Source of the DNA: Thalassobacillus devorans
GTDB lineage: Bacteria; Bacillota; Bacilli; Bacillales; Halobacillaceae
Direction of reading: 5' to 3'
Assembly (NCBI RefSeq): GCF_011761345.1
Contig: NZ_JAASRY010000004.1
Coordinates: 1 to 64,000 of the forward strand
DNA: 64,000 nucleotides
A program made the translations under genes and the position numbers. Positions 55,227 to 63,913 of the stretch are shown piece after piece (within the stretch, counting starts at the first letter, position 1; each line of letters begins with the position of its first letter). The notes below the pieces were generated by a model. That model was given only the letters and a program-made list of their open reading frames with translations. It searched no databases and was not told the origin of the DNA.

Positions 55227-56393
55227 TTATCGAACCATCATGGTCAAGTTACTGGATGCCACTAATATGGCAATTAACAGGAAGAACATAAAGGTAACAG
55301 TAAGTAAACAAGCAAATATATATAAGATATGTTTGCTGATAATAGAAATACTTGTTACTACCGGCCCGTTCCCTATTGGCTGAAGGACTGCAGCTGCAAT
55401 TTTAAAAGTGAGCGCAATTGCCAGTACTTTTAGAGCTGGAAATAAAGCTAGTCCAATCACTATGATTACACCCGCCAAACCGATTGTGTTTTTCAATAAT
55501 AAAGAAGCGCCCAATACTGTATCTGTTGCATCCGTGAACAGCCTGCCGATTACAGGAACAAAATTACCTGTAACGAACCTCGCCGTTTTCATCGCCACTC
55601 CATCCTGTATGGCCGTGGCTGCCCCCTGTACAGAAATAACACCTAAAAATATCGTCAGGAAAGTTCCGATTAGCCCAAGGCCAATATTTCTTAACAGTTG
55701 AGCCAGCTGATCCACTTTATATTTGTCTGTCAATGAACTTGTCATTAACAGGAGAGCTGACAAGTAAAAGAGCGGTAAAACCACCTTCGATATAAGGACA
55801 CCACTTATCTGAATAAGAAAGATTATAATAGGATGAAAAAATGATAAAGACACTAAGTGTCCGAACGTTGCCATTATGCCAAGCAACAATGGTAAAAGCC
55901 CGATAATGAATCCACTCATAGCATCGATAGCATCACTGGTATAAGAAACCGCCAAATGAAAACTGTTTAGCGCAAGCATAATCAGCACAAGGTAAACGAT
56001 CATATAGGCGACTTTGCTAACAGCAGTTTGTTCAAAAGCACTTTGTAATGTATGCAGGACCGTTATGAACAAAGTCAGAAAAATCAAACTTCCCAGCAAT
56101 TTCCCGTTCGCAATCAGCTCATGAAAAAGATATTTAAGGAACCCGTTCAACCAATCCATGACCGTCAACTCAGAAGATTGTTTGGCAAAATCCTTTATAT
56201 TCATCTGTTTCAATTCAGGTAAATAGCCCCCATACTCCCGGACAATAGAACTCCAATATTCATTTAATTCTCCAAAGTCTATATTTTCCATCAGTGGCTC
56301 GGGACCAGTCGGCTGACTTGGCTCGGCAGCTATTGGGTCAGGTGCTAGCAATATTCCTATCACTATTAAAAAAACTAAGGAGGGCCATTTCAT
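55227..56393 (-). CDS. spoIIIAE: SpoIIIAE
   Basis: The largest membrane component, 388 residues. It has a cleavable-looking signal (SLVFLIVIGILLAPDPIAAEP) and about eight spans from residue 95 onward. It is predicted to form the channel or export part of the SpoIIIA complex. It is 26 bases after spoIIIAD. Size and gene order are as in Bacillus subtilis. Confidence 0.95.
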   Translation of the reverse strand: MKWPSLVFLIVIGILLAPDPIAAEPSQPTGPEPLMENIDFGELNEYWSSIVREYGGYLPELKQMNIKDFAKQSSELTVMDWLNGFLKYLFHELIANGKLLGSLIFLTLFITVLHTLQSAFEQTAVSKVAYMIVYLVLIMLALNSFHLAVSYTSDAIDAMSGFIIGLLPLLLGIMATFGHLVSLSFFHPIIIFLIQISGVLISKVVLPLFYLSALLLMTSSLTDKYKVDQLAQLLRNIGLGLIGTFLTIFLGVISVQGAATAIQDGVAMKTARFVTGNFVPVIGRLFTDATDTVLGASLLLKNTIGLAGVIIVIGLALFPALKVLAIALTFKIAAAVLQPIGNGPVVTSISIISKHILYIFACLLTVTFMFFLLIAILVASSNLTMMVR

Positions 56394-56419
56394 TTATGCC
56401 CATCCCCCTTCTATCATCA

Positions 56420-56809
56420 TTATCCAGGGAAGAACCCTAATATCGCTTCAATTAAAGCCGTCAGAATTGGAATGGATAAGAGCAGAATGAATACCTTTCC
56501 TGCTAACTCAATTTTTGAAGCGATAGAAGACAACCCTGCGTCCTTTGTCAAATGAGCGCCGAATTCCGCAATATAAGCAATACCGATTATTTTTAAGATT
56601 GTCTCGACATACACCCCATGGATGTTCGCTTTTCCCGCCATATAATCAATCAACTTAAAGATATGAGAGATTTGCTGGATGAGAGCCAGGAATATGATCA
56701 GCCCAGTGAAGATAGCAAGCATGAAGGCTAAAGATGATTTTTGTTCTTTTAAAAGCAATATCAATATACTGGATACAATTCCAATCCCCACAATTTGTAA
56801 GATATCCAT
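56420..56809 (-). CDS. spoIIIAD: SpoIIIAD
   Basis: A 129-residue membrane protein with about four hydrophobic segments and little else, including ILQIVGIGIVSSILILLL at the start. Paralogous to SpoIIIAC in its C-terminal half. It lies six bases after spoIIIAC. It belongs to the SpoIIIA channel in the mother-cell membrane. Confidence 0.94.
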   Translation of the reverse strand: MDILQIVGIGIVSSILILLLKEQKSSLAFMLAIFTGLIIFLALIQQISHIFKLIDYMAGKANIHGVYVETILKIIGIAYIAEFGAHLTKDAGLSSIASKIELAGKVFILLLSIPILTALIEAILGFFPG

Positions 56810-56815
56810 TACAAA

Positions 56816-57022
56816 TTATCCTTGAAATAAAAATACCGATTTGATTTGCTGGAACAAATCAGCTAGTCCATTCAGAACGATAAAAAGAACGATGATGAAT
56901 CCGACAAGGGTAACCACTTGGGCAATTTCTTCTTTTCCCATTTGCTTTAATATGCTATGAATCATTGCTACGATAATTCCTATTCCTGCAATTTGAAATA
57001 AAACCGTTGCATCTTGGATCAC
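56816..57022 (-). CDS. spoIIIAC: SpoIIIAC
   Basis: A 68-residue protein with two spans (VLFQIAGIGIIVAMIHSIL and VTLVGFIIVLFIVLNGLADL). It has the standard size for the family. It lies 17 bases after spoIIIAB and six before spoIIIAD. Confidence 0.94.
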   Translation of the reverse strand: MIQDATVLFQIAGIGIIVAMIHSILKQMGKEEIAQVVTLVGFIIVLFIVLNGLADLFQQIKSVFLFQG

Positions 57023-57039
57023 GATCTTCGGCCTCCTCC

Positions 57040-57552
57040 TTAGATGAGTAACAATACGATAAGTAATCCTGTCAAGAACCCTAGTCCCTTGACAGTTTTG
57101 TTGTATTGATGATAAATACTCAGAGCCTCTTCCAACTCTCTGTCCAGATGGCTTAATGCTAACTGTACTTGTTTTCTTTGATGTATAAGATCCTGTTGTC
57201 CAAGCGTCTGCCCAAATTGTTTGAGTATTTCCTTTTCATTTTCTCCTAGCGAAGTGTAGACCCAATGACGATCAAGTTCTTCCGTCCATACCTGGCTGAA
57301 GTCTACCCCACCTTTGTGCTTGTTTGACGCTACTTCCCGAAAAAACCAGGAGATTGGTTCCTGCAGCTGCTTAGAAAGATAGGAACATGCCTCCAGGAGC
57401 GGGGTCTGCCCATAAACCATTTCTGATTCCAATATCTGTAAGGCGTGCTTCCATTGCTTAATTTGTCTAGGTCGCTGTTTGAATTTGCGTGCAACCTCAA
57501 ACCCTACCCATGTGGTGGCGGCTAGTAATAACAGGGCTCCTATCCACTTCAT
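57040..57552 (-). CDS. spoIIIAB: SpoIIIAB
   Basis: A 170-residue protein with one span at each end (WIGALLLLAATTWVGFEVA and GFLGFLTGLLIVLLLI-like). The middle is helical, related to type II secretion GspF. The ATG at 57552 has GGAGGGA and a six-base spacer ahead. It overlaps the end of spoIIIAA by 56 bases. Confidence 0.94.
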   Translation of the reverse strand: MKWIGALLLLAATTWVGFEVARKFKQRPRQIKQWKHALQILESEMVYGQTPLLEACSYLSKQLQEPISWFFREVASNKHKGGVDFSQVWTEELDRHWVYTSLGENEKEILKQFGQTLGQQDLIHQRKQVQLALSHLDRELEEALSIYHQYNKTVKGLGFLTGLLIVLLLI

Positions 57553-58486
57553 GCGCATTCCCTCCTGCAGTCACATCCATGATGTTCTCTCTTTCATCCA
57601 AAATCATCGCTCTGCCTGCTGGATTGCCACTGCCGCTTTTCTGTAAAAGGACAAACCGTTTGAAAACATGCTGGTCCAGCAACTGTTTTATTGAAGGACG
57701 TTTTCGTAGTTCTTTTAAGTTATTTCCATGCACAGTACAATATAAAGTTACGCCGGCGTTGATTGCTTCTTGAATAGCATCTACATCCCGTTGATGTCCG
57801 ATTTCATCGACTACCAATACGTCTGGCGACATGGATCGGATCATCATCATCATTCCTTCTGATTTGGGACAAGCATCCATAATATCCGTCCGCCGTCCTA
57901 AATCAAGTTGAGGAACCCCATGGATACTGGCCCCTATTTCCGATCTCTCATCAATAACAGCAACTTTTTTTGCTGCGACTCCTTTCCATCCAGTACTGAT
58001 ATGGCAGGTAATATCCCGTAACAAAGTTGTTTTTCCAGTCTGTGGAGCCCCTATAATCAACGTATTGCAATAATTACCTTTATGAACAAGGCGACCCATC
58101 AGTCCCTGGGCAGCCCCACGCTTTTCTCTTGCAATCCGAATATTAAAGGAAGAAATATAACGGATAGCCTGTACAGCACCATTGCTCGTGTTGACTTTAC
58201 CTGCCAGTCCGATCCGATGGCCCCCATTTACTGTGATAAAACCCTCTCGCAACTCATCTTCCAATCTATAAAGAGAAAACTGACTGACTTGATTAAGAAT
58301 ATGATTTTTTTCCGTTTCTGTAGGAACCAAATGTTCTAGCCATGTATAATCCTGGTAGTAGACTACCTCCAGTGGCTGTCCAACTCTGACCCTTATTTCA
58401 TGAACTGTATTCCAGTCCACCGCTTCCTCAAGCGCCTTCTGCATAACGGGAGGAAATAAATTCACAATCTCTCTCAACAAGACCAC
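57497..58486 (-). CDS. spoIIIAA: SpoIIIAA, AAA+ ATPase of the SpoIIIA complex
   Basis: The only ATPase of the channel, 329 residues. Walker A is LIIGAPQTGKTTLLRDI near residue 138 and Walker B DVLVVDEIGHQRDVDAIQEA near residue 205; both are complete. The first half is an unrelated domain with RVRVGQPLEVVYY. Its C-terminal end, ending MGRV, is about 20 residues longer than I recall for the Bacillus subtilis protein and overlaps spoIIIAB by 56 bases. It starts the operon under a sigma-E promoter. Confidence 0.95.
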   Translation of the reverse strand: MVLLREIVNLFPPVMQKALEEAVDWNTVHEIRVRVGQPLEVVYYQDYTWLEHLVPTETEKNHILNQVSQFSLYRLEDELREGFITVNGGHRIGLAGKVNTSNGAVQAIRYISSFNIRIAREKRGAAQGLMGRLVHKGNYCNTLIIGAPQTGKTTLLRDITCHISTGWKGVAAKKVAVIDERSEIGASIHGVPQLDLGRRTDIMDACPKSEGMMMMIRSMSPDVLVVDEIGHQRDVDAIQEAINAGVTLYCTVHGNNLKELRKRPSIKQLLDQHVFKRFVLLQKSGSGNPAGRAMILDERENIMDVTAGGNAHEVDRSPVITSRHHMGRV

Positions 58487-58510
58487 CCCATCTACCAGCT
58501 CTTTAATGTA

Positions 58511-58540
58511 AATGTATGCACCACGAGATGGTATATGACT
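58511..58540 (-). promoter_or_regulatory. Sigma-E promoter of the spoIIIA operon
   Basis: On the minus strand GTCATATA and CATACATT are about 13-14 bases apart. The -10 element matches the sigma-E consensus CATACAMT exactly and the -35 fits. It is 25 bases before the spoIIIAA ATG. Sigma-E control of spoIIIA is established in Bacillus subtilis. Confidence 0.82.
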
Positions 58541-58573
58541 ATCTCAGAAGCGGAAAGATTATGTTCAGTAAAC

Positions 58574-58638
58574 TATTAACGAGCAAACTAAAAGAACACC
58601 AGTACATGATTGGTGCTCTTTTAGTGTGCTCGTTAATA
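58574..58638. repeat. Long inverted repeat upstream of spoIIIA
   Basis: TATTAACGAGCA.ACTAAAAG and CTTTTAGT.TGCTCGTTAATA form 28-bp arms with three mismatches around a nine-base centre. It lies between the efp terminator and the sigma-E promoter. Arms of this length exceed a normal terminator; no T-run follows directly. Confidence 0.7.
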
Positions 58639-58751
58639 TGGAAAACGCTGCTTTGAATGCAGCACAATTTCAGGCCCTGAAACTCTTTACATTTCCTTAG
58701 CAATGGGAAATAGCAAGAGGCCATTCAATTCCGGCCTGCCTGGTTTTGACA

Positions 58752-58798
58752 AAAAAAGCTGCCCCGGAAAGTCTATTGCAGACTTAAGGGACAGCTCT
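58752..58798 (-). terminator. Two-tier hairpin terminator of efp, repeated module
   Basis: On the minus strand AGCTGTCCC and GGGGCAGCT form the outer stem and AAGTCTG/TAGACTT the inner, with a seven-T run. It closely matches the hairpin at 49-97. The gap from 58799 back to 58487 holds this, the inverted repeat and the promoter, and no gene. Confidence 0.85.
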
Positions 58799-58808
58799 AC
58801 TATTATAT

Positions 58809-59366
58809 TTAGCCTCGTGAAACATATTTTCCGTCAGAAGTATTGATAATCAGTGTGTCTCCTTCATTTACGAAAAATGGTACTTGTACGACGAGTCCTG
58901 TTTCGACTGTCGCTGGTTTTGTGCCACCGCTTGCTGTATCGCCTTTGACACCTGGCTCGGTTTCTGTAACTTCAAGTTCCACATTATTTGGCAACTCGAT
59001 ACCGATAACTTCTCCTTGATAGGTTTGGATACTTACTTCCATATTCTCTTTCAGGAATTTAAGTTCACGTTCGATTTGATTTGTTTGTAATTCGAGTTGC
59101 TCATAGGTATGACTATCCATGAAAGTATGGGCGCCGCCGGATGAATACAAGTATTGCATTTTATTCGTTTCAATATGGGCACGCTCTACTTTTTCTCCAC
59201 CCCGGAATGTTTTCTCCTGGATATTCCCATTCCTTAAATTACGAAGTTTTGACCTTACAAATGCAGCACCTTTACCAGGCTTGACATGCTGGAATTCAAC
59301 AACAGACCAGATCTCTCCGTCTACTTCAATGGTCAAACCGGTTTTAAAATCATTTACTGAAATCAT
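58809..59366 (-). CDS. efp: Translation elongation factor P
   Basis: It rescues ribosomes stalled at polyproline. The 185 residues form three beta-barrel domains. The modified lysine is in [14 protein letters not shown] near residue 30. The C-terminal motif DGKYVSRG and [15 protein letters not shown] are present. AAGGAGAGATTTTA is the ribosome binding site. It lies 29 bases after the peptidase gene, as in Bacillus subtilis papA-efp. Confidence 0.97.
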   Translation of the reverse strand: MISVNDFKTGLTIEVDGEIWSVVEFQHVKPGKGAAFVRSKLRNLRNGNIQEKTFRGGEKVERAHIETNKMQYLYSSGGAHTFMDSHTYEQLELQTNQIERELKFLKENMEVSIQTYQGEVIGIELPNNVELEVTETEPGVKGDTASGGTKPATVETGLVVQVPFFVNEGDTLIINTSDGKYVSRG

Positions 59367-59395
59367 TAAAATCTCTCCTTTTCCCTGCGTTCTCT

Positions 59396-60457
59396 TTACA
59401 ACGTAATTAATTCTTTAGGTGATTGGCTCAGACGCTCATTACCTGTTTCCGTAACAAGAGCATCATCTTCAATTCTGCAACCGCCTACTCCCGGCACATA
59501 GATGCCAGGTTCTACTGTGACTACCATTCCAGCTTCCAAAACTTTGTCGCTGCGAGGTGACAAACCAGGACCTTCATGAACATCCAATCCTAATCCATGC
59601 CCTGTAGAATGACCAAAATATTCACCGTAACCCTTTTCTTTAATATAATCACGTGTCAGGTCATCTGCTTCTTTGCCTGTAATTCCAGCAGCTAACCCTT
59701 TCATACCGCGTAACTGCGCTTCTAGTACGGTATCATAAATTTCCTTCAGCTCATCACTGATCTGCCCTACAGCAACTGTTCGGGTGATATCAGAACAGTA
59801 ACCTTTATATAATGCCCCGAAATCCAAGGTGACAAGTTCTCCAGACTGGATCTCTTTCTCCGAAGCTACACCGTGAGGATAAGCAGATCTTTCTCCAGAA
59901 GCTACGATGATGTCAAAACTTGAGGAAGTGGCTCCTTGCTTACGCATAAAGAATTCAAGTTCATTGGCCACATCAATTTCTCTTATACCGGGTTTAATGT
60001 AAGAAAGGATGTGATCGAAAGCGTCATCTGCGATTTTAACAGCATCCTTTAATATATTAATCTCTTCATCTGTCTTTATCAACCTCAACTTTTCCACCAG
60101 ACCAGAGGTAGGTACGAGCTCAGCGCCTAACTTCTCTTCGTACTGACGATGACTGCCATATGTAAGTAAGTCTTGTTCGAAACCGGCAGTCTTCACTCCT
60201 AATCGGTCGACCTGGGCAGCAATCTCGTCGACTAATGACTGCTTATGTTCCACTATTTCATAACCTTTCGCCTGTTCCTCAGCCTGTTTCGTGTAACGAA
60301 AATCCGTAATGAGCAACGCAGCTTCCGCTGTGATTAGTACTGCCCCGGCAGTTCCGGTGAAATTGGTCAGGTACCGTCTGTTTTTATCACTCGTTACTAA
60401 TATGGCGTCCAAGTCCATGTCTTGTATGCTTTGTCTAATTCCCCTCATCTTATCCAT
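59396..60457 (-). CDS. M24 aminopeptidase P family (Xaa-Pro peptidase, YqhT)
   Basis: A 353-residue metallopeptidase that cuts N-terminal residues before proline. The N-terminal creatinase-like domain occupies residues 1-120. The metal ligands of the C-terminal domain are visible in [19 protein letters not shown] (two Asp), [14 protein letters not shown] (His) and [20 protein letters not shown] (Glu). It precedes efp in one unit, 2 bases after aroQ, as in Bacillus subtilis. Proline-related function alongside efp is a pleasing but unproven link. Confidence 0.94.
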   Translation of the reverse strand: MDKMRGIRQSIQDMDLDAILVTSDKNRRYLTNFTGTAGAVLITAEAALLITDFRYTKQAEEQAKGYEIVEHKQSLVDEIAAQVDRLGVKTAGFEQDLLTYGSHRQYEEKLGAELVPTSGLVEKLRLIKTDEEINILKDAVKIADDAFDHILSYIKPGIREIDVANELEFFMRKQGATSSSFDIIVASGERSAYPHGVASEKEIQSGELVTLDFGALYKGYCSDITRTVAVGQISDELKEIYDTVLEAQLRGMKGLAAGITGKEADDLTRDYIKEKGYGEYFGHSTGHGLGLDVHEGPGLSPRSDKVLEAGMVVTVEPGIYVPGVGGCRIEDDALVTETGNERLSQSPKELITL

Positions 60458-60459
60458 AT

Positions 60460-60906
60460 TTATCTTCTCCCTTCGAGACTTTCTATTAATGCTAACGCAG
60501 CCAGGCGATAACCAAGGAGGCCGAATCCGACGATTTGCCCCTGGCAGACTGGGGCCAGCATCGAATGATGCCGGAATGATTCCCGCTGATGGACATTTGA
60601 AATATGAACTTCCACTACAGGAACTTCTATAGCACTGATAGCATCCCGCAAGCCAATGCTCGTATGCGTATATGCCGCAGGGTTAAAAATTATACCTTCA
60701 TATTTTCCTTCTGCCTGTTGAATGGCATCGATCAGCTCACCTTCATGGTTCGATTGATATTCATCCACTTCGATTCCCTTTTCAGTAGCAGTTTCTCTTG
60801 CCAGCTTTACAGCATCATCCAGTGTGCCATGCCCGTATATACCCGGCTCTCTTTTTCCTAATAAATTTAAGTTTGGTCCATTTAAAACCAGCAAGCGTTT
60901 CATCAT
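60460..60906 (-). CDS. aroQ: 3-dehydroquinate dehydratase, type II
   Basis: A 148-residue dodecameric shikimate-pathway enzyme. LLVLNGPNLNLLGKREPGIYG at the start (given in part, LNGPNLNLLGKREPG) carries the catalytic Tyr, and the QSNHEGELID and EVHISNVHQRESFRHHS motifs carry the His and Arg residues. Length is normal. It lies just ahead of the peptidase and efp genes. Confidence 0.96.
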   Translation of the reverse strand: MMKRLLVLNGPNLNLLGKREPGIYGHGTLDDAVKLARETATEKGIEVDEYQSNHEGELIDAIQQAEGKYEGIIFNPAAYTHTSIGLRDAISAIEVPVVEVHISNVHQRESFRHHSMLAPVCQGQIVGFGLLGYRLAALALIESLEGRR

Positions 60907-60975
60907 GATCTCTCCATTGCTTCATAGAATATTCACACAAATCAATCTTATCATACTTCCATAGGCTAGTAATAA

Positions 60976-61485
60976 TCATTTCCCTGAAGCATCACCATCA
61001 GCTGGCTGATTAAGATCATGATATTCATATGATATGGAATACCCGATAAAGGCACCGTATAAAACAAATAAGCAAATCGTTGTGATAATCGTATCGCTTG
61101 TCATATCCGGAAGAGCAGGAACAGCTGCAAAAATTGGGTTCAATAAATAAAATATGATCCCCCACACGGCTCCCCCGTACAATACGCCAGGCATAATACC
61201 ATTTGTTTTTTTCAAAGCTAGGTAATAAACAAGGGCACCTGCTATGGATATCAGGCTAACACCAATGACTCCCAGTACTTCCCCTAAAAAGGAACTTGTC
61301 CAGCCAGTCTGCCAGAATGAACGAATTAAGAATGAAGCAGGCGATACTTCCGTAAAATTAAAATAGTAAGAGAGTGCCCCGAATATACTCCATACCATTC
61401 CGCCGACAAATCCGGTCAGTAAAGATTTATTCAAGATACTTATTGGTTTTTCCTGTTGGTTTTGTTCTAATTGTGTCTTATCCAT
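60976..61485 (-). CDS. yqhR: YqhR membrane protein
   Basis: A 169-residue protein with four hydrophobic segments (GFVGGMVWSIFGALSYYF, VIGVSLISIAGALVYYLA, YGGAVWGIIFYLLNPIF and ICLFVLYGAFIGYSISY) and short polar ends. Its place between yqhQ and aroQ matches the Bacillus order. The start is an ATG with GGAGGTGTTGAAG ahead; an upstream ATG is less likely. Function unknown. Confidence 0.85.
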   Translation of the reverse strand: MDKTQLEQNQQEKPISILNKSLLTGFVGGMVWSIFGALSYYFNFTEVSPASFLIRSFWQTGWTSSFLGEVLGVIGVSLISIAGALVYYLALKKTNGIMPGVLYGGAVWGIIFYLLNPIFAAVPALPDMTSDTIITTICLFVLYGAFIGYSISYEYHDLNQPADGDASGK

Positions 61486-61632
61486 CTTCAACACCTCCAT
61501 CTGCTAGTTTCTCCCTTTAGCATCAAATAATTCTTAAACAGGGCTCATATGAAGAAAAGGGGCTAGTGATACTATGGGATTTGCTGTAAAATATAAGATA
61601 AGAGGTAAATTACAACGTAAGGTTGGTGTACT

Positions 61633-62577
61633 ATGTCCGAAAAAAAAGCAACAGCATACGGCGGGCAGGCTGTAGTAGAAGGCGTTATGTTCGCCGGTAA
61701 AAAAAGCTATGTAACTGCCATACGTAGAAAAGATAAAAGTATTGAATATTTTGAGCTGGAACGGAAAGAATCTAAAATAGCAAATCGTTTAAAAAAGATC
61801 CCATTATTAAGAGGTCTCGTTTCTCTCATTCAAGCAAGCGCAAATGGAACCAAACATTTAAACTTTTCTACTGAAAGATACGATGTACACCCAGATGATG
61901 ACGAGCAGATCGAAAAAGAAGAAGAGTCTTCTAAATTAGCTATGATTTTAGGTGTGGGGGCCATTGGTGTATTATCTTTTTTCTTTGGAAAACTTATTTT
62001 CACGGTTACTCCTGCTTTAGTAGCTGACTTCTTTGAACCTGTCATCTCTGGAAGGTTCGGCCAGGTCGCATTGGAAAGCCTATTCAAACTCATTTTATTA
62101 CTGGCTTATATCTACTTCATTTCCATGACACCCATTATTAAGAGAGTATTCCAGTATCATGGGGCTGAACATAAAGTAATTAATGCGTATGAAAATGGGG
62201 CCCCACTGACCGTAGAAGGAGTACAAAAGCAATCACGTCTGCATTACCGTTGTGGATCCAGCTTTATTTTATTTACAGTTATCGTTGGGATGTTTGTTTA
62301 TATGTTTGTTGCCACAGATCCACTGTGGTGGAGGATCGTTAACCGGATCTTTCTCATACCGATCGTTATTGGGCTTTCCTTTGAAGTTTTACAACTAACG
62401 AATAAAGTAAGAAACGTTCCCCTTTTAAAGGTATTAGGTTACCCAGGACTGTGGCTGCAGCTCCTGACAACCAAGGAACCAAAAGACGATCAAGTGGAAG
62501 TTGCATTACATTCTTTTAAAAAAGTGCTTGAAAATGATGAAAATGACCGAAAAGGTGGTATACAGATAGTAGGGTGA
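61633..62577 (+). CDS. yqhQ: YqhQ, DUF1385 membrane protein
   Basis: A 314-residue protein of the DUF1385 family. It starts with YGGQAVVEGVMFAGKKS near residue 10, which is typical, and has EHKVINAYENGAPLTVEGVQ and YRCGSSFILFTVIVGMF near residue 185-220. Four or five membrane spans lie between residues 95 and 260. It faces away from yqhR. The role is unknown; it is linked to cell envelope genes in Firmicutes. Confidence 0.9.
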   Translation: MSEKKATAYGGQAVVEGVMFAGKKSYVTAIRRKDKSIEYFELERKESKIANRLKKIPLLRGLVSLIQASANGTKHLNFSTERYDVHPDDDEQIEKEEESSKLAMILGVGAIGVLSFFFGKLIFTVTPALVADFFEPVISGRFGQVALESLFKLILLLAYIYFISMTPIIKRVFQYHGAEHKVINAYENGAPLTVEGVQKQSRLHYRCGSSFILFTVIVGMFVYMFVATDPLWWRIVNRIFLIPIVIGLSFEVLQLTNKVRNVPLLKVLGYPGLWLQLLTTKEPKDDQVEVALHSFKKVLENDENDRKGGIQIVG

Positions 62578-62610
62578 TCTCTTAACGATTTGAAAATGGA
62601 AGGGAGGCAC

Positions 62611-63006
62611 ATGAAAATCATGCCACGCAGTCGTATGACTCCTGTCATTTATATTTTGATTGGGCTTGCAGTCGTTGGTCTGGTAATGAAACTGGCGACA
62701 GATGCCATGGGTCTTTTGACAAACCTGTTGATTATGGTAGGTGTCGCAGCAGTTCTTTACTTCGTGCTTAATCATTTTCTGATGAAAAGAAGAGGTGGGT
62801 CATCAGATGAAATGAAAAAATACAAACAAGCTGTCAAGCAGTCGAAAAAGAAGTACAAAGGGAATGAAAGTAGTACAAAACCTACTGGAAAATCTACCTT
62901 CAATCCATCCCCTGTCCTGAATAAAAAGAAACGAAAAACAAGTGCTGCACACCTGCGAGTTATCGAAGGCAATAAAAACAAGAAAAAAAATCGAGCCTCA
63001 TCCTAA
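62611..63006 (+). CDS. yqhP: YqhP / SA1362-family protein
   Basis: A protein of about 131 residues with two hydrophobic spans near residue 10-28 and 36-57, followed by a very basic, low-complexity tail (KKKYKGNES, LNKKKRKTSAAHLRVIEGNKNKKKNR). The ATG at 62611 has GGGAGG three bases ahead, close for a ribosome site; an alternative is the ATG nine bases later. It lies after yqhQ. Function is unknown. Confidence 0.78.
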   Translation: MKIMPRSRMTPVIYILIGLAVVGLVMKLATDAMGLLTNLLIMVGVAAVLYFVLNHFLMKRRGGSSDEMKKYKQAVKQSKKKYKGNESSTKPTGKSTFNPSPVLNKKKRKTSAAHLRVIEGNKNKKKNRASS

Positions 63007-63024
63007 GATGAAGCTCGATTTTTT
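62984..63024. terminator. Bidirectional terminator between yqhP and the patatin-like gene
   Basis: AAATCGAGC and GCTCGATTT form a perfect 9-bp outer stem with TTCATC-type inner pairing, with A and T runs on either side. Confidence 0.85.
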
Positions 63025-63913
63025 ATTTTCTCCATTTTCCCATAAAAATTTCCGCATGCTCTCTTCCAATTTGAATCAACTCATCTTTTTGGTTCTCATT
63101 CAAGTGAAAATCAGTTGTATCTATTGTAGTTACTGGAATAAAGAGAATATCTGCACTCTTAGATTTGGAAATATACCGCGCATCGTGCGCTTGCTTCATA
63201 GTAGAAAAAAGCGCATGGAACATTTCGATTGAATTATTGATTTTCCTTTCCGGCAGCTGGTTGGGTGGATTGCTAAGTTTCATTCCCAGTATAGGTCTGA
63301 TCCGCTTGCCATCACGATTTTCCAGTGACCAAATCGGGAAATTGCTAAGCAATCCACCGTCTACTACGATAGATTTGACGTTTCCCTTGCCTTGTAATTT
63401 GACTGGACTAAAAAAATAGGGAAGTCCCGCACTCATCCTTACGGCTTTCGCTATTGGAAATTGGTAAGGGTCAATATTATAGTAGGTCTCTAAGTCATCA
63501 GGTACAACCAATATCCTCCCAAGGGTCAAGTCAGAACAAATGATCTTCAGTTTTCCATCAGGCAGATCACGAAACGTATAGATACCCTTAGCCGCAAGAC
63601 GGTCATATAACCAACGTTCAAGCCGATCCCCTTTATATAAACCCATGCGAAAATACAATAACAACCATTTGGTAAAAGGGATAAGCCGGTCCACCAAAGG
63701 AGGGTCGACGAATGTTTCAAAATCTAATTCTCTGAGGACAGCTTCAAGTTCATTGACACGATATCCTGCTGCAAGCAGACTGGCGGTGATTGCTCCCGCA
63801 GAGGTTCCAGCCATCCTTTGAAAGGTATAACCTCTATTTTCCACCACCTGCAACGCTCCCACAAAGGCAAGAGCTTTTACCCCGCCCCCTGAAAAAACAC
63901 CATCGATTTTCAT
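63023..63913 (-). CDS. yqhO: Patatin-like phospholipase (YqhO)
   Basis: A 296-residue serine lipid acyl hydrolase. The oxyanion loop is FSGGGVKALAFVGAL near residue 7, the nucleophile elbow is MAGTSAGAITASLL near residue 35 and the catalytic Asp is in VVDGGLLSNFPIW near residue 190. All are complete, so activity is likely. It has no signal peptide, so it acts from the cytoplasm. It is convergent with yqhP and AGGAGGGGACC leads to the ATG. The lipid substrate is unknown. Confidence 0.93.
   Translation of the reverse strand: MKIDGVFSGGGVKALAFVGALQVVENRGYTFQRMAGTSAGAITASLLAAGYRVNELEAVLRELDFETFVDPPLVDRLIPFTKWLLLYFRMGLYKGDRLERWLYDRLAAKGIYTFRDLPDGKLKIICSDLTLGRILVVPDDLETYYNIDPYQFPIAKAVRMSAGLPYFFSPVKLQGKGNVKSIVVDGGLLSNFPIWSLENRDGKRIRPILGMKLSNPPNQLPERKINNSIEMFHALFSTMKQAHDARYISKSKSADILFIPVTTIDTTDFHLNENQKDELIQIGREHAEIFMGKWRK

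Noticed and set aside
58487-58808. A yqhV gene between efp and spoIIIAA, as in Bacillus subtilis
   Set aside because: No frame of that size or type occurs. The gap holds a terminator, an inverted repeat and a sigma-E promoter.
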